From the NCBI RefSeq assembly GCF_026914185.1, contig NC_070566.1, forward strand, positions 4,278,001-4,342,000: a stretch of DNA of 64,000 nt. The letters are read 5' to 3'. The stretch comes from Puccinia triticina (taxonomy: Eukaryota > Basidiomycota > Pucciniomycetes > Pucciniales > Pucciniaceae). Below the pieces are notes generated by a model. The model saw nothing but the letters and a program-made list of their open reading frames with translations. It did no database searches and was not told the origin of the DNA. Position 1 is the stretch's first letter; every line of letters starts with the position of its first letter. This document shows positions 47,262 to 60,237 of the stretch, in pieces. Both the position numbers and the translations under genes were made by a program.

Positions 47262-48668
47262 GATCAGCGCCGGTCTCTTATGTGACTCGGTGCTGATGGG
47301 ATTTTGGTTGCGGTCCGCTGCGGCTATGTAGCGGAAGCAGGTTTATTGGTCACACTCTAGCCTAAAGGCCAGTGGAAATAAGTCCTACTCAATGCCTGGA
47401 GGCGGAGGGACTGGCACCCTTACGTATGTGAGGGGATGTGGCAAAATCAGCCAAGCACCGTTGCGTATAAGGATGAGATCACTTATCTTCTAGGTTACAG
47501 GTGTGATAACAACACCTGTACCTAGGGGTAAGATACATGAAGAGAAGAGAAAGCTGTAAAGGAAGAAGAAGTTTAGTTTAGATTATGTAAAACCCCACTC
47601 ACTGTAATGTCAGTAAGGTACACGGGTTTTTTATGGCAATAATCTTGAGGGGGAGAATCTCTACAGGTGAGAGACCTCCCCTTTTATATTGCAGGGATCA
47701 GCTCCCTCCTTTGAGTCAAGGACCTGAGGGATCCTTAGCACCAAGGAGAGGAGTGATCACGGAATTCAGAAGGGGATTTACATAAATGAGTATGTAATCT
47801 CCCCATTTGTACATACATTGTGCTTAATCAGGATAAATACATAGATAGATAAGATTATCTCTCTCTGTATGAACAAATATGTAATCAATGTGAAATAAGA
47901 TTAATGACATACTCAAAATAGTGTGAAATATGTAGTAAATACATAATAATAGTACATTGAAATAAAAGGTACATAATTAATGTAATGACAGAGAATTGAA
48001 CTCTTGACTTTATGTACATGAGTCAATTATTTAAAGCAGTCTTTGACCATTAGGTTGTAAGACATGTACTATGCATTGTAGACACATGGACCTAGTGTCT
48101 CAGTGTCTGACAGGCCCAGTGGAAGGGCCAAGACTCACTGAACTGGGGAAAAAAAAATAGGCAGTTGGGGATCCGGGGAGGCTGGCTGGCTGCTGGGTGG
48201 GTGCGGCTGAGATGTGGGTGGGTCCAATCAGGCGGGGAGGTGGGGCTGGGTCGGGGGGCATTTTGGTGGGGGGGGAGGGTGGGGGTATGTGAGAGAAGGA
48301 GAGAGGGAAGGAGTGCAAAGAGTGGAAGATTTGGAAGAATACAGGGGAGGGGGCTGAGAAAATGAATTTTGTGTGTTGGATTCTCAGGATGCCAGAACCG
48401 CAAGCTTTTCAAGAATGGCTGTACATCAATCACGCAAAATTAGTTGTCTTCTTGGCCTGCAGCATTGGAGACAAAATCTCAGAGCTATACAGACACTTTA
48501 TCAGCTCCCACAACAGCCAAATCATCAACTGCACCTACCACAACTGTATAAATCTTCTTTTTTTGGGCTTGATGAAAGGAAGATGCAGGGTGAATGCTGC
48601 TTGAAGTTTTCTCTCACCAAAAGTGGGAAGGTCATCTGGCAAGCTTGCCAGCCTATGGCCCAAGTCTC
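47262..48668. other. No gene recognised
   Basis: This AT-rich sequence lies between the CACTG-ended structure and the first copia element. 48160-48300 is G-rich. Nothing codes convincingly. A tRNA-like sequence on the minus strand at 47986-48066 is listed separately. Confidence 0.4.
47986..48066 (-). other. tRNA-like sequence (SINE head candidate)
   Basis: On the minus strand, TTACAACCTAATGGTCAAAG resembles an A box region, and GAGTTCAATTC, 38 bp further on, a B box. The acceptor stem does not pair well. Confidence 0.4.
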
Positions 48669-49298
48669 TGTCAAGAGTAATTCTTGACTAGTACACTTTG
48701 CATATGCATTATTGTGATGTGCGCGGGAAGACTTCTTGAGTTTCAAGTTCACAGCTGAAAATTTTCACTCACTTTGTTTCCGGTCTTGAGTCGCTTGGTT
48801 CGCTGCTGGTCAAATCCTCAACGCATCAAGATCAAGAGTCAACTCAAAGGAAGACACAAAGGATATTTCATTCGAGGTAAAGATACGCTATCAAAACATC
48901 ATCATCTGCTCAAGACACTCACACGTTTGCCGATAACATCTGTCTAGTCAACTCGCCAAAGGTCGTCTCGTTTCAGGAGGAGCTACATCAACAAATACTT
49001 AACAGCTGCATCTTGTTTGTATAGTTTTCGTTTTGTATCTGGTTAGATTAGCTACTAAAACTTGTGTCTCTTTAGTTTGCTTGTGTTCTAGTCTTGTTTA
49101 TCTCACGTGTCGTCGTCATTGTTCAGTTTTCAGCATAGATAGCTTCTATACTCTGTGTGTTTTCTTTTTCCTTTATTTCTTGTGTGATTCAGACTCAATT
49201 TCTAATTTGTTTTTATTTCTTTCATTAAGTCTAACTACTACTACTGGCAAAGCAATAAAATCAAGATTCCAAAGAAAGAGAGATTCGTCATCACTACA
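48669..49298 (+). repeat. 5' LTR of Copia element 1
   Basis: It runs from TGTCAAGAGTAATTCTTGAC to TTCGTCATCACTACA. TGGTAGCGAGAG follows immediately (49299-49310), a primer-binding site of the TGGTAGC type that pairs with the 3' end of initiator tRNA-Met in Ty1-like elements. The specific primer is inference. Confidence 0.93.
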
Positions 49299-52200
49299 TG
49301 GTAGCGAGAGTCTACTCTTGAATCTTATTGCTCAGAGTTAGAGAAGGAGGGTTAAACCCAAACTGAACACAACCGCCCAATATGTCAGACGAGTCAGATT
49401 CCTCAAGTGATAACCATTCGTCATTACGAGTTGAACGATTGAAGTTTGGCACGTGGGTTCCGTGGAAATCCCGTTTCACATTATATCTTAAACAACATAA
49501 TCTTGAGGATCTGCTCGATCGAAAATGGGTAAACGACGAGAAGAATGCTACGGCATACAACAAAAAGAACACAAGGGCTTTGGAGACGTTGTATACGGCT
49601 GTCAGTAAAGAACTTCACAATGAGATTCTTGATAACAATACATCATTCCTGGACGCTTGGGAAGCTTTAGCATCGGCGTGTGGTCAAAACTCAGTGATCA
49701 CGACTTGCGCTGCGTACAAAAAGGTTCACTCTATGCGGTATAATCCAGGAACGTCGTTAGAAAATCACATTACGGCATTTAAGACAGCGTATACTCGATT
49801 GTCAGAAATAACAGCAAATCATGTTCAAGAATTCGGCGTCGTCACTTCGTTTATGGCCGCAGCGTTATTTCTGGATAGCTTAGAAAATGATTCGGAAATG
49901 TCTTCATTAGTTCAAACGTGCTATGACATTAAGCCATTTACACTGAAGGGCGTCACTGATCAGATCTTAATCGAAGCGATGCGCCGCGATAGTCGAAATG
50001 AGAATCATGAAAATGTTATGTTTACGTCGTCTACACCACCTGTGTCAAAGTCAAGCAAGAAGAAACATAAGCAGTCAAATGCTCCAAAGCCGAAAGCAGT
50101 AGCTCCTACCCTGAATAATAGTCAGCCATCGTCAAGCAAAGGAAAAGCGCCGAGTAATTCGTCGAATACCGTTGAAAATCGAATTCAAAAGATTGAACAG
50201 TCAGTCAGTGATTTGACAGACATGATGAAAAAATTTGCATCGTCCAACATGCTTAGTATGGTTCACGGCTCCCATCAAGTTTCAGAATCATCAAAAGGAC
50301 CGTTCGACGTAGATTCAGACCGCTCGAATTTCTTTGTAGCAACAGTGCAACATGCGTCTAGAGAATACTTCTCGCGTTTTTTGGTTTTTGATACGGGAGC
50401 AACACAGTCTTGTGTCATCAATCTTGAATTACTTACAGATGTTCAGCCACTTACGAATCACTTCATGAACACTTTTTCTTCTCCGATCAAAGCGACACAT
50501 GTCGGGACACTAAAAATGGGCGATTATTTTATCAATCCCGTTTTTCATGTTCCCAATGGATGCGCCAACATAGTTTCAGCGACTCAACTGATTGACCATG
50601 GACTCAAGCCTCACTTCAAAACTGACCAGTTCCTAATCAAAGGCGGGGATAAAATTGTCACCACGTTTCCCAGGATCGGAAAACTTTTCATGAGCCCTAT
50701 CTCTGAATACGTGTGTATAGTCAACATGAAGATTCCTGAAGAGTTCAACTGGCATTACGGTTTAGGACATTCGTCGGATAAATACGTAGACCTATTCTGT
50801 TGGCATAACAATGTGTCACCCAGTGCTTCAACGAAATCAAAGGATTGTCTAATCTGTGAAAAAGGAAAAATCCATCGGTCTCCTCACGCTCGAAAATTGC
50901 CGTCATCAAGCTTGCCGTTTCATCAATTGCACACGGACGTTTTGCAAATGTCACCACCATCAAAATTGGGGTTTCGGTACATTCTGGTGATAATTGATGA
51001 TGCGACTCGATTGAATCCAATCTACCTACTCAAGACAAAATCAGAATCAGAAACAAAACTCGTATTGTTCATTGAAGAATTACAAAACAAGATTCAACGT
51101 GTTCCGGCTTATCTACACAGTGATCGTGGTGGTGAATTCAGTTCATCAAAGTTTCTCGCTAAACTACAGGAGTCGGGAGTGTCGATTGAACAAGGTCCAG
51201 CAAATTCTCCTCAAACGAATGGAGTTGCTGAACGTTTTAATGGCGTTCTAATGGAAAAAATGAGATGCATGTTGCTTCAATCTCAAGTTCCACAATCAAT
51301 GTGGCATGAAGCTGCCGTTCACGCGTTGACTTTGTTGAATGTTCTTCCGCACTCGTTGATAAATTGGGTTTCACCTACGTCAATGTTAGCTAAAGCGAAC
51401 ATGTTGATTGAGCCTGATAGGACGAATATGCCGCTCATTCCTTTTGGAGCTAAAGTCGTGGTGCATAGACCGGACTCACTCAAACTTCAACCTCGTGGTG
51501 TGGAGCTACAATTTCTGGGATTCGAGCCGTCCTCGGATGCGTCACGTTTCTATGATCCGCTGGTTCATAGAGTGGTCATTAGCCGGGATTATATCGTGCC
51601 AGCGTTTCAGGTAAAATCTGGTGATGTTCCACCCACTAAAGACCTCAAGTCTCTTCCTTGCGTGGTCACGGCTTCCAAAAGTAAAATACGGCGTATTGTT
51701 TGACTTCCGGGAAAATATAGATCGGCCGGCTCTGATAAATCAAGTAGTTCAGATTCTTCAGACTCGTCGGATGAATCCAAATCGACTTGACTTGAATCAG
51801 ATCGTGAGAAGTCAGCGGCCGTACAAAGTTTAAACCAAACATTGGAAAGTGAAGAGGACTCGGATGTATCTCTACGAACAAAACAAGCGTGGTTAAGTCG
51901 TTGTCAGCAAGTTCGTGCAGAAAAAGCTAGAGAAGAAATTCAGACTGGTGGAACTGTTCAACCGCATCAACTAGGTGAATCCTCTGAACATCGTCCTAAT
52001 CAAGGGAGACATTTCAAGCTTTCAAACAACATTCTGGGCCGACTCAGACCGAGCTGGGAGTGGAGTTCATCGGCCAAGCCGTCAAACGAGATTTGTGCGG
52101 ATATTGATACCTCAAACATTCTGTCGACAAAAAGACGACAGCAAATTTCTAGCGGTACGGCGGTTATTGATGAACAACCTGAGGTCGTTAACTTGGTTCA

Positions 52201-52749
52201 AGAAGTAACAATGGCTGATGCGTTAAGTGTCCGAAGGAGAAGCCACTCTGGATCGAGGTGATGACCAATGAACATGCGTCACAACTCGCACACATAACTG
52301 GTGATCTTGTTCCGCCGCCGAAGAATGAAAAAATCATTGGCGGAATGTGGGTACTATGTCGGAACCTCAACAAAGCAAATGAAGTCATTCGGTATAAGGC
52401 TCGGTGGGTTGGGTTTGGCAATCACCAAGAGCCAAATAAGCACTACTTTCTCACGTATGCGTCAGTCGGTCGAGTTGAAACATTCAAAATTCTGCTATCT
52501 ATTGCGGTTACGTTCAAGTGGAAGGTCTATCAGTTTGATGTTGAAACAGCCTTCCTGCACGGTGAGATGGATGCTGATGTGTACGTTCGTCAAGTCTTGG
52601 GTTTCAAGGTGAAAGGGAAAGAGAACTGGGTTTGGAAATTGAATAAGTCGCTATACGGTATGAAGCAAGCTCTGCGCATGTGGAAAAACCATCTTACAAG
52701 CACTTTGCGGACCTTGGGCCTCACTCCGTTGATTATGGACGATGCTTTG

Positions 52750-53334
52750 TGTTGGATTCTAGTCTCTTCCTGCTGTCCTTTACGGTTTACGGTCATGGTG
52801 CGCCCGGGTGCAATGCGCAACAAGTGCGCAATGACGTCAAGAGAGCCGCGCGTGCTCATACTCCGGTGCGCCCGGGTGCAATGCGCAACAAGTGCGCAAT
52901 GACGTCAAGAGAGCCGCGCGTGCTCATACTCCATTTTTAGAGCAGTTGACCGTCCTCTTAGGACCCTGTTGACCGTCCGGCAATCTTTCCCTTCCTCATC
53001 TCGACCATCACTCTTCAACCGCGACAACTCAACTTTTTCCATCGTCGTGTTCGCAGTCTGTTCGTCGAGGTCCTCAGTCTAGGCCAGCTGTTTACAGGTT
53101 CTTATTTCTTTATCTTTTCCATTTCTCTCTTGACCGTTGTATTCCAGAATCCTGATCACCTCTATTTTATTATTAGCCTGAAAGTCCTAGTTTATATTGT
53201 TGGTTCTGGTGTCTATTGTTCTCATCCTTGATCTTAGTTCCTGTTTTTATTAGGTAAAACCATTTCTATTGTATTTCTTTATTTCTTATTGTTTTTACTA
53301 AAAATAAAATGTTTTTATTAGCCAAATCTTCTCA
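52750..53334 (+). repeat. 5' LTR of Copia element 2, with 68-bp duplication
   Basis: GGTGCGCCCGGGTGCAATGC through CGCGTGCTCATACTCC occurs twice in tandem, identically, at 52797-52864 and 52865-52932. The 3' LTR has one copy. TGACGTCA-like ATGACGTCAAG lies in the repeated unit. Confidence 0.93.
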
Positions 53335-53379
53335 CATTATCAGTACGGTAGCTCCGAAGAACAGGAACAAACCACGAAA

Positions 53380-56300
53380 ATGTCGGACGTTGACGTTGAA
53401 GACAAATCGAGCCGATCTTCAATCGGGAAACACGATGACCTCAACTTTCCGTCGTGGTCAATAAGAATGAGAACGTATCTTAAAAGTAAGGACCTCTGGG
53501 AAGTCGTCACGGGCGAGGTAACCAACTCTCCGAGCAAGAAAAAGATTAAGACCACCGCGAATATCTTGATCAGTAACCTTAGCGAAGTCGCATTACAGGC
53601 TGTCGTGACGATCAAGAATGAAGAGAAACCAGAAGAAATCTGGAATGCTATTGTCGATCGTTACGCCTCTTCGTCGGTGAACAATAAAGCTTGTATTTGG
53701 TTGAAGTTCATGCGCTACGAGTACAGCGGAAATCTTAAGGACTATCTGCTCGATTGTCAGAAAATGATTCGAGATTTTGCCATAGTTCAACTCGGAATCC
53801 CAGACGATATTATTTCAATCTCGATCCTTGCGAAATTATCCAGAGACTATTGGAATGTAGTTGACAATATTATCATGAATGAGTCGGTAATTTTCTTTCC
53901 TAGCCGTACCCTTCAAAAACTTCAAGAGCTCGTCTACATGAGGGAGACTCGAGCCGTCGCTACCACTTCCACTTCTAAAACCAAAACAAGCTCGAAGGTC
54001 GAAAAGGACACTGCTTCTGCTTACAAATTTGAAGCTAGTGATAAATCCAAGAAACCAAAACCGGCCCATCCTTGTTCCAATGGCAAACACAACCCGTTGG
54101 CCTATCACCCTGCCTGGCGCTGCTTCAAACTTTCGGCAGCCGACCGTGACGCTTTACGACCAGCAGACCCGGAAGCTCACCTAGCTTCAGCCAAAGACAA
54201 TACCTCGGTTGATGAAGCCTCAGTCGAAGATGACTTCGACATCGTGGAAGCGGTTGCTTTTGTGATCAGTTTGACTAATGGCGGTGTTACTCCGGTTCTT
54301 GACTCAGGAGCGTCCCATCATATGGTGAACGATTTGTCAATGTTCACTAAAACCGAGGAATTGAATAAAACTTCTCTATTTCCAAAAAGAGAGCCAGTTG
54401 CGAGGACAAATCAGCAACAGTCTCCACCAGAACAACAACCACGTAAAAATAGGTAACTTCTTTGGTGAGCACCTGCACATCGGGAAGGATTCCACCATGG
54501 AGCAGTCCGTACCTGCTAGCCAAGGAAGGCTGCTCCAGGCAGACAGCAGCTATGTGTATTGGCTGGCCGGACGGCGGAAGGTGTCTTTGCTCGCCGGGCC
54601 CGGGGAGAATATCGCTCCTTGTAATTCACTTGGCTCGCCGGGCCCGGGGGGAATATTGCTCCTTACAATGCACCAGCTAGTCTACATCCTTGCCGAGGTT
54701 GCTCCCCGGCAATCACCTGCACATATGCTTGCCAAGAATGATTCATTCCCACCGGGCAGAATCCTCGGCACTTGTACATGCTTGACAAGGAGACTGGCCA
54801 TTGAATGGAGTAAACACTCCCTTCAATGGCCGGTCCGACTGCACATCTAGAGGAGGAGAGTCCTCTCGATGGCCACTGTCTTCTCCCTTTGATGACCTAT
54901 TACATCGGCGGCCATCGGGAGGGGTAACTGAAGGCCGAGGAGGCATTCTTGCACCGGGAAGGGGCTGGGTGGGACAATCTTTGCAAGATCAGCATGTGTG
55001 GGTTCTCAGGCCCTTTTTTTAGCAATTAAAGAAGTTTTATTCGGGGGTGCACTAAAACCAAGGACGTCAACATAAAGATCTACACCGGAAACCAAAGTCA
55101 ATGTGTGACTGCCGTTGCTATCAGAGAGATAACTATCGTGGACGACTCCGGATCCCGTGTCAAACTCAACAATGTTTTATACGCTCCTGGCCTTCATCGA
55201 CCTCTAATCTCGATGAATTGATTATTCAGTAAGATAACCTCCCTTTCAAAAGATTTCAACAAGTTTAAGATACACTTCGACGAGAAGTTCAGCTTGTCCG
55301 GTAAAATCAATAATAATATCTTAGAATTATCGAATTCTTTTGAAGTAATCAAACCTATTGCCTCGTATTGCTCTGCGCCCAACATTGACTGGCACGCTAG
55401 ACTCGGCCATCCGAGTTTTCCTTATCTCAAAAGAATCGTGCCTAACTGTGAAGAGGTCGATTGCGAGACTTGTAAAATGTGTAAAGGGGTGAAAAAGCCT
55501 TTCACTGGTGAATTTGCTCCGACTAGAAAAGTCCTAGAAGCCATTCATTTGGATCTGGTTGGCCCCTTTCAGACGAGATCAGTTGCCGGAGCCCAATATT
55601 TCTTAACTATTGTGGATCAACACTCAGGGCTCAAGTGTGTTAAACTTTTGAAGCACAAGACAGAAACTCTGAATAAATTCGAAGAATTTGTTCTTTGGGC
55701 GGAAAACCAAACCGGTGAGACGGTAAAAAGGGTCATCTCCGATAATGGTGGAGAGTTTAAGAGCATCTTTTTTGAAGATTTTTGTCGAAATAGGGGTATC
55801 TCTCAGCAATTCGCACCAGCATACACTCCCAAAAATAATGGGATGGCTGAAAGATCAAATCGTGCCATTCTTGACAAAGCCAGGTGCATTTTTGCTCAAG
55901 CTAACCTTTCACCTCGTTATTGGGCGGAGGCTGTTGTTACGGCGACAGACCTTTGTAATATCCTCCCCTCCAGTACTCGGAATTTCACTGTACCCTATGA
56001 AACCTTCTTCAATAAGAAGTTTGACGTGTCGAAATTACGTCCGTTTGGCTGTCTGGCGTATCTCCTGATTCCTGCGGCTGCTCGAGTAAATAAATTGTCT
56101 CCACGTTCCGAGAAGGCCATTTTTCTAGGCTATGTCAATGATTTCTCAACGTATCGCTTTATCAGAGTTGAATCAAAAACTGTCTGTACTAGCCGTAACG
56201 TGACTTTCGATGAGTCAGTGTTTCCGTCTCTAGCGAACAAGAGTTTGGACGAATCCAGCTACTTCTTTAACCCTTTTGAGGTCATAGCGGATACGGACGA

Positions 56301-58029
56301 CATTGACGTTGATCATTTTAAACCCTTTCCTCACCAAGAAATTCCGCAAGATTTTGTTGCCGCTGAACCAACACCTGATCGCGCTGCAAATGAAATTATT
56401 GGTGACGTATCTGCTGAGAACATATTGTCTCATCGTCGGAGGGGGGTACCAGAATCTTTCAATGCTTCAGCTTCTTCCGACGATAATACACTCTCATATG
56501 ATCAAGTCATGATGCGCGCCGATAAAGAAAAATGGACGTTGGCTCTCTACAAAGAGAAAACTAACATGGAGAGCTACGATGTCTGGGACATCATCGATAG
56601 GAGTCGAGATGACAAGCCCCTGAACTGCACCTGGGTCTTCAAGATTAAACCTGAATCTTCTAATCAGGCTGAAGAATACAAGGCCCAATTATGCGTTCAA
56701 GGATTCAAGGAAATTTTCGGCAAAGACTACCGTTTCACGTTTGCGCCAACCGGCAAACTAGTTTCTCTTCGGCTACTCATCACGTTTGCGCTACAAAATA
56801 ATCTTCAATTTCATCAGATCGATGTCAAATGTGCATTCTTAAACGCGCCGATAAGAGAACGTATCACCTTGAATCCTCCGCCTAGTTTTGATGTGCCATC
56901 AGGCAAAGTTCTTCTCCTCAAAAAGGCACTCTATGGTCTTAAACAAGCACCAAAGGAGTGGCATTTGACTCTCTCCTCCTGGTTGCTGTCGGTCGGGTTT
57001 AATCGTAGCTACGCCGAACCGTGCGTTTTCTGGTCATCGAACACCTGGTTGTATGTTCATGTCGACGACATTGCTATCTTCAGCAAGGAACCAGAAGTGT
57101 TTAAAAACCTGATCCGAAAGCGGTTTAAGATTAAAGATCTAGGCAGCGCTATGCATCTTCTTGGGATGAAGGTTTCTCAATCCTCTGAGTCTGTACACTT
57201 AACACAGACCCACTACATCGAAGAAACCTTGATCAAATATAACTGCGATTCTCTAGTGCCGCTTGCTACTCCAATGAAGCCTAATTCACATCTCGTCAAA
57301 GCATCCCAACGCGAAATTGAAGAACTCAACAAGCTTAATGTTCGCTATCGAGGTCTAGTTGGAGCTCTTAACTACCTTAGCGTGACAACCAGACCCGACA
57401 TTACATTCACCGTCGGATGTCTGTCCCAATTTCTAAAGAATCCAGGTATTCTTCACTGGAACGCTGCAGTACATTGTCTTTGATATCTTAAAGGCTCTAA
57501 GGATTTCGGCATTACTCTTCGAAAAACTCCAATTGATCAATCCGAATTCATTTCTTACGTCGATGCCAGTTGGGCAAGTTGCCCTATCACCAGTAAATCT
57601 ACGACAGGATATTTAGTCCTCTGGAATGAAAACTTAATTTCCTGGCGCTCCAAGAAACAGTCCACCATTTCGCTATCATCGACAGAAGCAGAATACATAG
57701 CAATTACTGAAGTCACTAAGGAACTCCTCTGGCTCAAGATGGTCGTCAACTCTGCTCTAAAAATTCAAATTGATCTTCCATTCAAGATTTTCGAAGATAA
57801 TCAGGGCGCCATTATGCTGGCGAATAATGAGTTGAATCACTCAGCATTCAAGATGAAACACATGAACTTACGTTTCCACTTTGTGCGAGCTGAAATAATA
57901 GCTGATACAATTTCACTAGTTTTCAAGAGGACGCATCTCATGCTGGCGGATTTTCTTACCAAGTCCATTGGAAGATCTTCAATATTCAAGGTCCTTCGAG
58001 TCTTACAAGCTGGTATGCCCCCTCCCTGA
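53380..58029 (+). pseudogene. Copia element 2 gag-pol polyprotein, nearly intact
   Basis: After removing the 681-bp insertion and its duplication there is one frame of about 1321 codons. It contains gag (FPSWSIRMRTYLKSKDLW onward), protease VLDSGASHHMVND, an integrase zinc finger (HARLGHPS...CETCKMCKG) and a DDE core (HLDLVGPF, SDNGGEF, NGMAERSNR). RT follows with CTWVFKIK, FLNAPI, YGLKQAPKEW and VHVDDIAIF, then RNase H with YVDASWA and SSTEAEYIA. Defects are the insertion at 54372-55052, TGA at 55219-55221 (ISMN*LFS) and TGA at 57481-57483, where copia proteins have Arg (a CGA to TGA change). The second stop is a C-to-T type change. Confidence 0.93.
54372..55052. mobile_element. 681-bp insertion in Copia element 2, type unknown
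   Basis: TAAAAC is duplicated at 54366-54371 and 55053-55058. Removal restores NKTKDVNIKIY in frame. The ends (TTCTCTATTTCC and GGGGGTGCAC) are not inverted repeats and not TG...CA. Inside are two GGCTCGCCGGGCCCGGGG words and, at 54800-54925, palindromic ACTCCC/GGCCGGTC/CTCTCGATGGCC words related to the arrays at 7985 and 37400. No coding capacity is evident. Confidence 0.8.
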
Positions 58030-58050
58030 CGGGCTTGGTGCACGGGGGCG

Positions 58051-58567
58051 TGTTGGATTCTAGTCTCTTCCTGCTGTCCTTTACGGTTTACGGTCACGGT
58101 GCACCCGGGTGCGATGCGCAACAAGTGCGCAATGACGTCAAGAGAGCCGCGCGTGCTCATACTCCATTTTTAGAGCAGTTGACCGTCCTCTTAGGACCCT
58201 GTTGACCGTCCGGCAATCTTTCCCTTCCTCATCTCGACCATCACTCTTCAACCGCGACAACTCAACTTTTTCCATCGTCGTGTTCGCAGTCTGTTCGTCG
58301 AGGTCCTCAGTCTAGGCCAGCTGTTTACAGGTTCTTATTTCTTTATCTTTTCCATTTCTCTCTTGACCGTTGTATTCCAGAATCCTGATCACCTCTATTT
58401 TATTATTAGCCTGAAAGTCCTAGTTTATATTGTTGGTTCTGGTGTCTATTGTTCTCATCCTTGATCTTAGTTCCTGTTTTTATTAGGTAAAACCATTTCT
58501 ATTGTATTTCTTTATTTCTTATTGTTTTTACTAAAAATAAAATGTTTTTATTAGCCAAATCTTCTCA
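58051..58567 (+). repeat. 3' LTR of Copia element 2
   Basis: A 517-bp copy preceded by the purine-rich CACGGGGGCG. It ends AATCTTCTCA, directly before the TSD CTTTG. It carries GGTGCACCCGGGTGCGATGC where the 5' LTR has GGTGCGCCCGGGTGCAATGC. Confidence 0.93.
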
Positions 58568-59566
58568 CTTTGTTCTACAATGCCGATTGGACGTTATTTC
58601 TGCACATTTATGTGGATGATGGCCTGATTGTAGGTCAAAGCGCATCTCTCATAACCTCTTTTCTATCTGAACTTTTGAAGGCATATAAGATCAAAGTGAA
58701 AGAAAAGCCGAGTCAGCATCTTGGGTACACTTTGGAGTGGAAGGCTAATTCGGTTATTTTGCATCATCAGGCGTACGCTGAAAAGATTCTGAAGGCTTTC
58801 AACATGGAAGGCGCTAATTCCGTGAAGACTCCGTTACTGACAAATGCACTTCATCAGGTTGAGCTTGAATCTTCTCCGTTTGATGCGTCGTTAATGCAGA
58901 AAGCAATGGGGTATATTAATTATCTTGCAATGCATACTCGTCCGGACATTGCGTTTGCTACGAATCTGTTGTCGCGGTACTCGTTGAAACCTACGCAACA
59001 TCACTGGTCTCTGGTCAAGCATTTACTTCGATACATCAAGGGTACTAAGAATATCGGCATTGAAATTAAGAGCGGCGGTTCTCCTCGCGAACTACTTGGG
59101 TATGCTGATGCGGACTTTGTGATGTCAACAGCGGACAAGAAATCAACCACTGGATATGTTGTAAAATTTCAAGGCAACGTGATCTGTTGGAAATCTAAGA
59201 AACAATCAATTGTGGCTCAATCGACGACTGAAGCCGAGTTTATTGCAATTAATGTGTGTGCTAAACAAATTTGTTGGTTGAAGAATCTGCTTGTTGACAT
59301 GAAGGTTCCGGTTGGAATTCCGGTCATCAAGAACGATAATTCTGGCGCGGTAAGCATCAGCAAAGAACTCCGGCTCTCTGACAACTCGAAACACATTGAA
59401 ATCCGATATCAGTATTTAAGAGACATTGTCGCAAAGAATCAATTAGTCATTGAGGACATTTCAACCAATGACATGATTGCCGATATTTTGACTAAGTTAC
59501 TGGGTTTCATTAAGGTTTCCATAGCGGTCAAGCAATTACAACTAGTCTCATTGAATTAAGGAGGAG

Positions 59567-60132
59567 TGTCAAGAGTAATTCTTGACTAGTACACTTTGCA
59601 TATGCATTATTGTGATGTGCGCGGGAAGACTTCTTGAGTTTCAAGTTCACAGCTGAAAATTTTCACTCACTTTGTTTCCGGTCTCGAGTCGCTTGGTTCG
59701 CTGCTGGTCAAATCCTCAACGCATCAAGATCAAGAGTCAACTCAAAGGAAGACACAAAGGAGATTTCATTCGAGGTAAAGATACGCTATCAAAACATCAT
59801 CATCTGCTCAAGACACTCACACGTTTGCCGATAACATCTGTCTAGTCAACTCGCTAAAGGTCGTCTTGTTTCAGGAGGAGCTACATCAACAAATACTTAA
59901 CAGCTGCATCTTGTTTGTATATTTTTTGTTTTGTATCTGGTTAGATTAGCTACTAAAACTTGTGTCTCTTTAGTTTCCTTGTGTTCTAGTCTTGTTTATC
60001 TCACGTGTCGTCGTCATTGTTCAGTTTTCAGCATAGATAGCTTCTATACTCTGTGTGTTTTCTTTTTCCTTTATTTCTTGTGTGATTCAGACTCAATTTC
60101 TAATTTGTTTTTATTTCTTTCATTAAGTCTAA
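59567..60132 (+). repeat. 3' LTR of Copia element 1, first part
   Basis: This covers 566 bp from TGTCAAGAGTAATTC to TTCATTAAGTCTAA, where the Harbinger-like element interrupts it. The final 64 bp follow at 62982-63045. Confidence 0.93.
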
Positions 60133-60237
60133 GGCTTTGTTTGGAGCCAATATAAATATAGGTGATATAATCATTGGTTAATTCAATGAAAACTACAAAA
60201 TTCAACATAAAGCCTCCAAATATTTTTTCTAGGCAGC

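Larger units (their letters stand above)
52750..58567 (+). mobile_element. Copia element 2, inserted in the RT of Copia element 1
   Basis: LTRs are 52750-53334 (585 bp) and 58051-58567 (517 bp), both TGTTGGATTC...AATCTTCTCA. TSD CTTTG is at 52745-52749 and 58568-58572, and the host RT rejoins in frame. The 68-bp length difference is a tandem duplication in the 5' LTR. Outside it only about three substitutions separate the LTRs, so this element is younger than its host, as nesting demands. Confidence 0.95.
49382..59559 (+). pseudogene. Copia element 1 gag-pol polyprotein, interrupted
   Basis: The first frame (49382-51703, 773 codons) contains an N-terminal gag region. It is followed by protease FLVFDTGATQS (~350), an integrase zinc finger (WHYGLGHSSD...CLICEKGKIH) and a DDE core (HTDVLQ, HSDRGGEF, QTNGVAERFN). 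In-frame TGA codons occur at 51701 and 51788, and there is a frame change near 52220. The RT then runs PLWIEVMTNEHA to LHGEMDADVYV and MKQALRMWKNHL, is split at 52749 by Copia element 2, and resumes at 58573 with FYNADWTLFLHIYVDDGLIV (catalytic YVDD intact). RNase H follows (YADADF, STTEAEFIA), ending at TAA 59557-59559. Domain order identifies Ty1/copia. It cannot make a full polyprotein. Confidence 0.93.

Noticed and set aside
33427..47264. 3-bp TSD around the 13.8-kb CACTG structure
   Set aside because: The flanks are TCA and GAT, which do not match. I therefore report the structure without a TSD.
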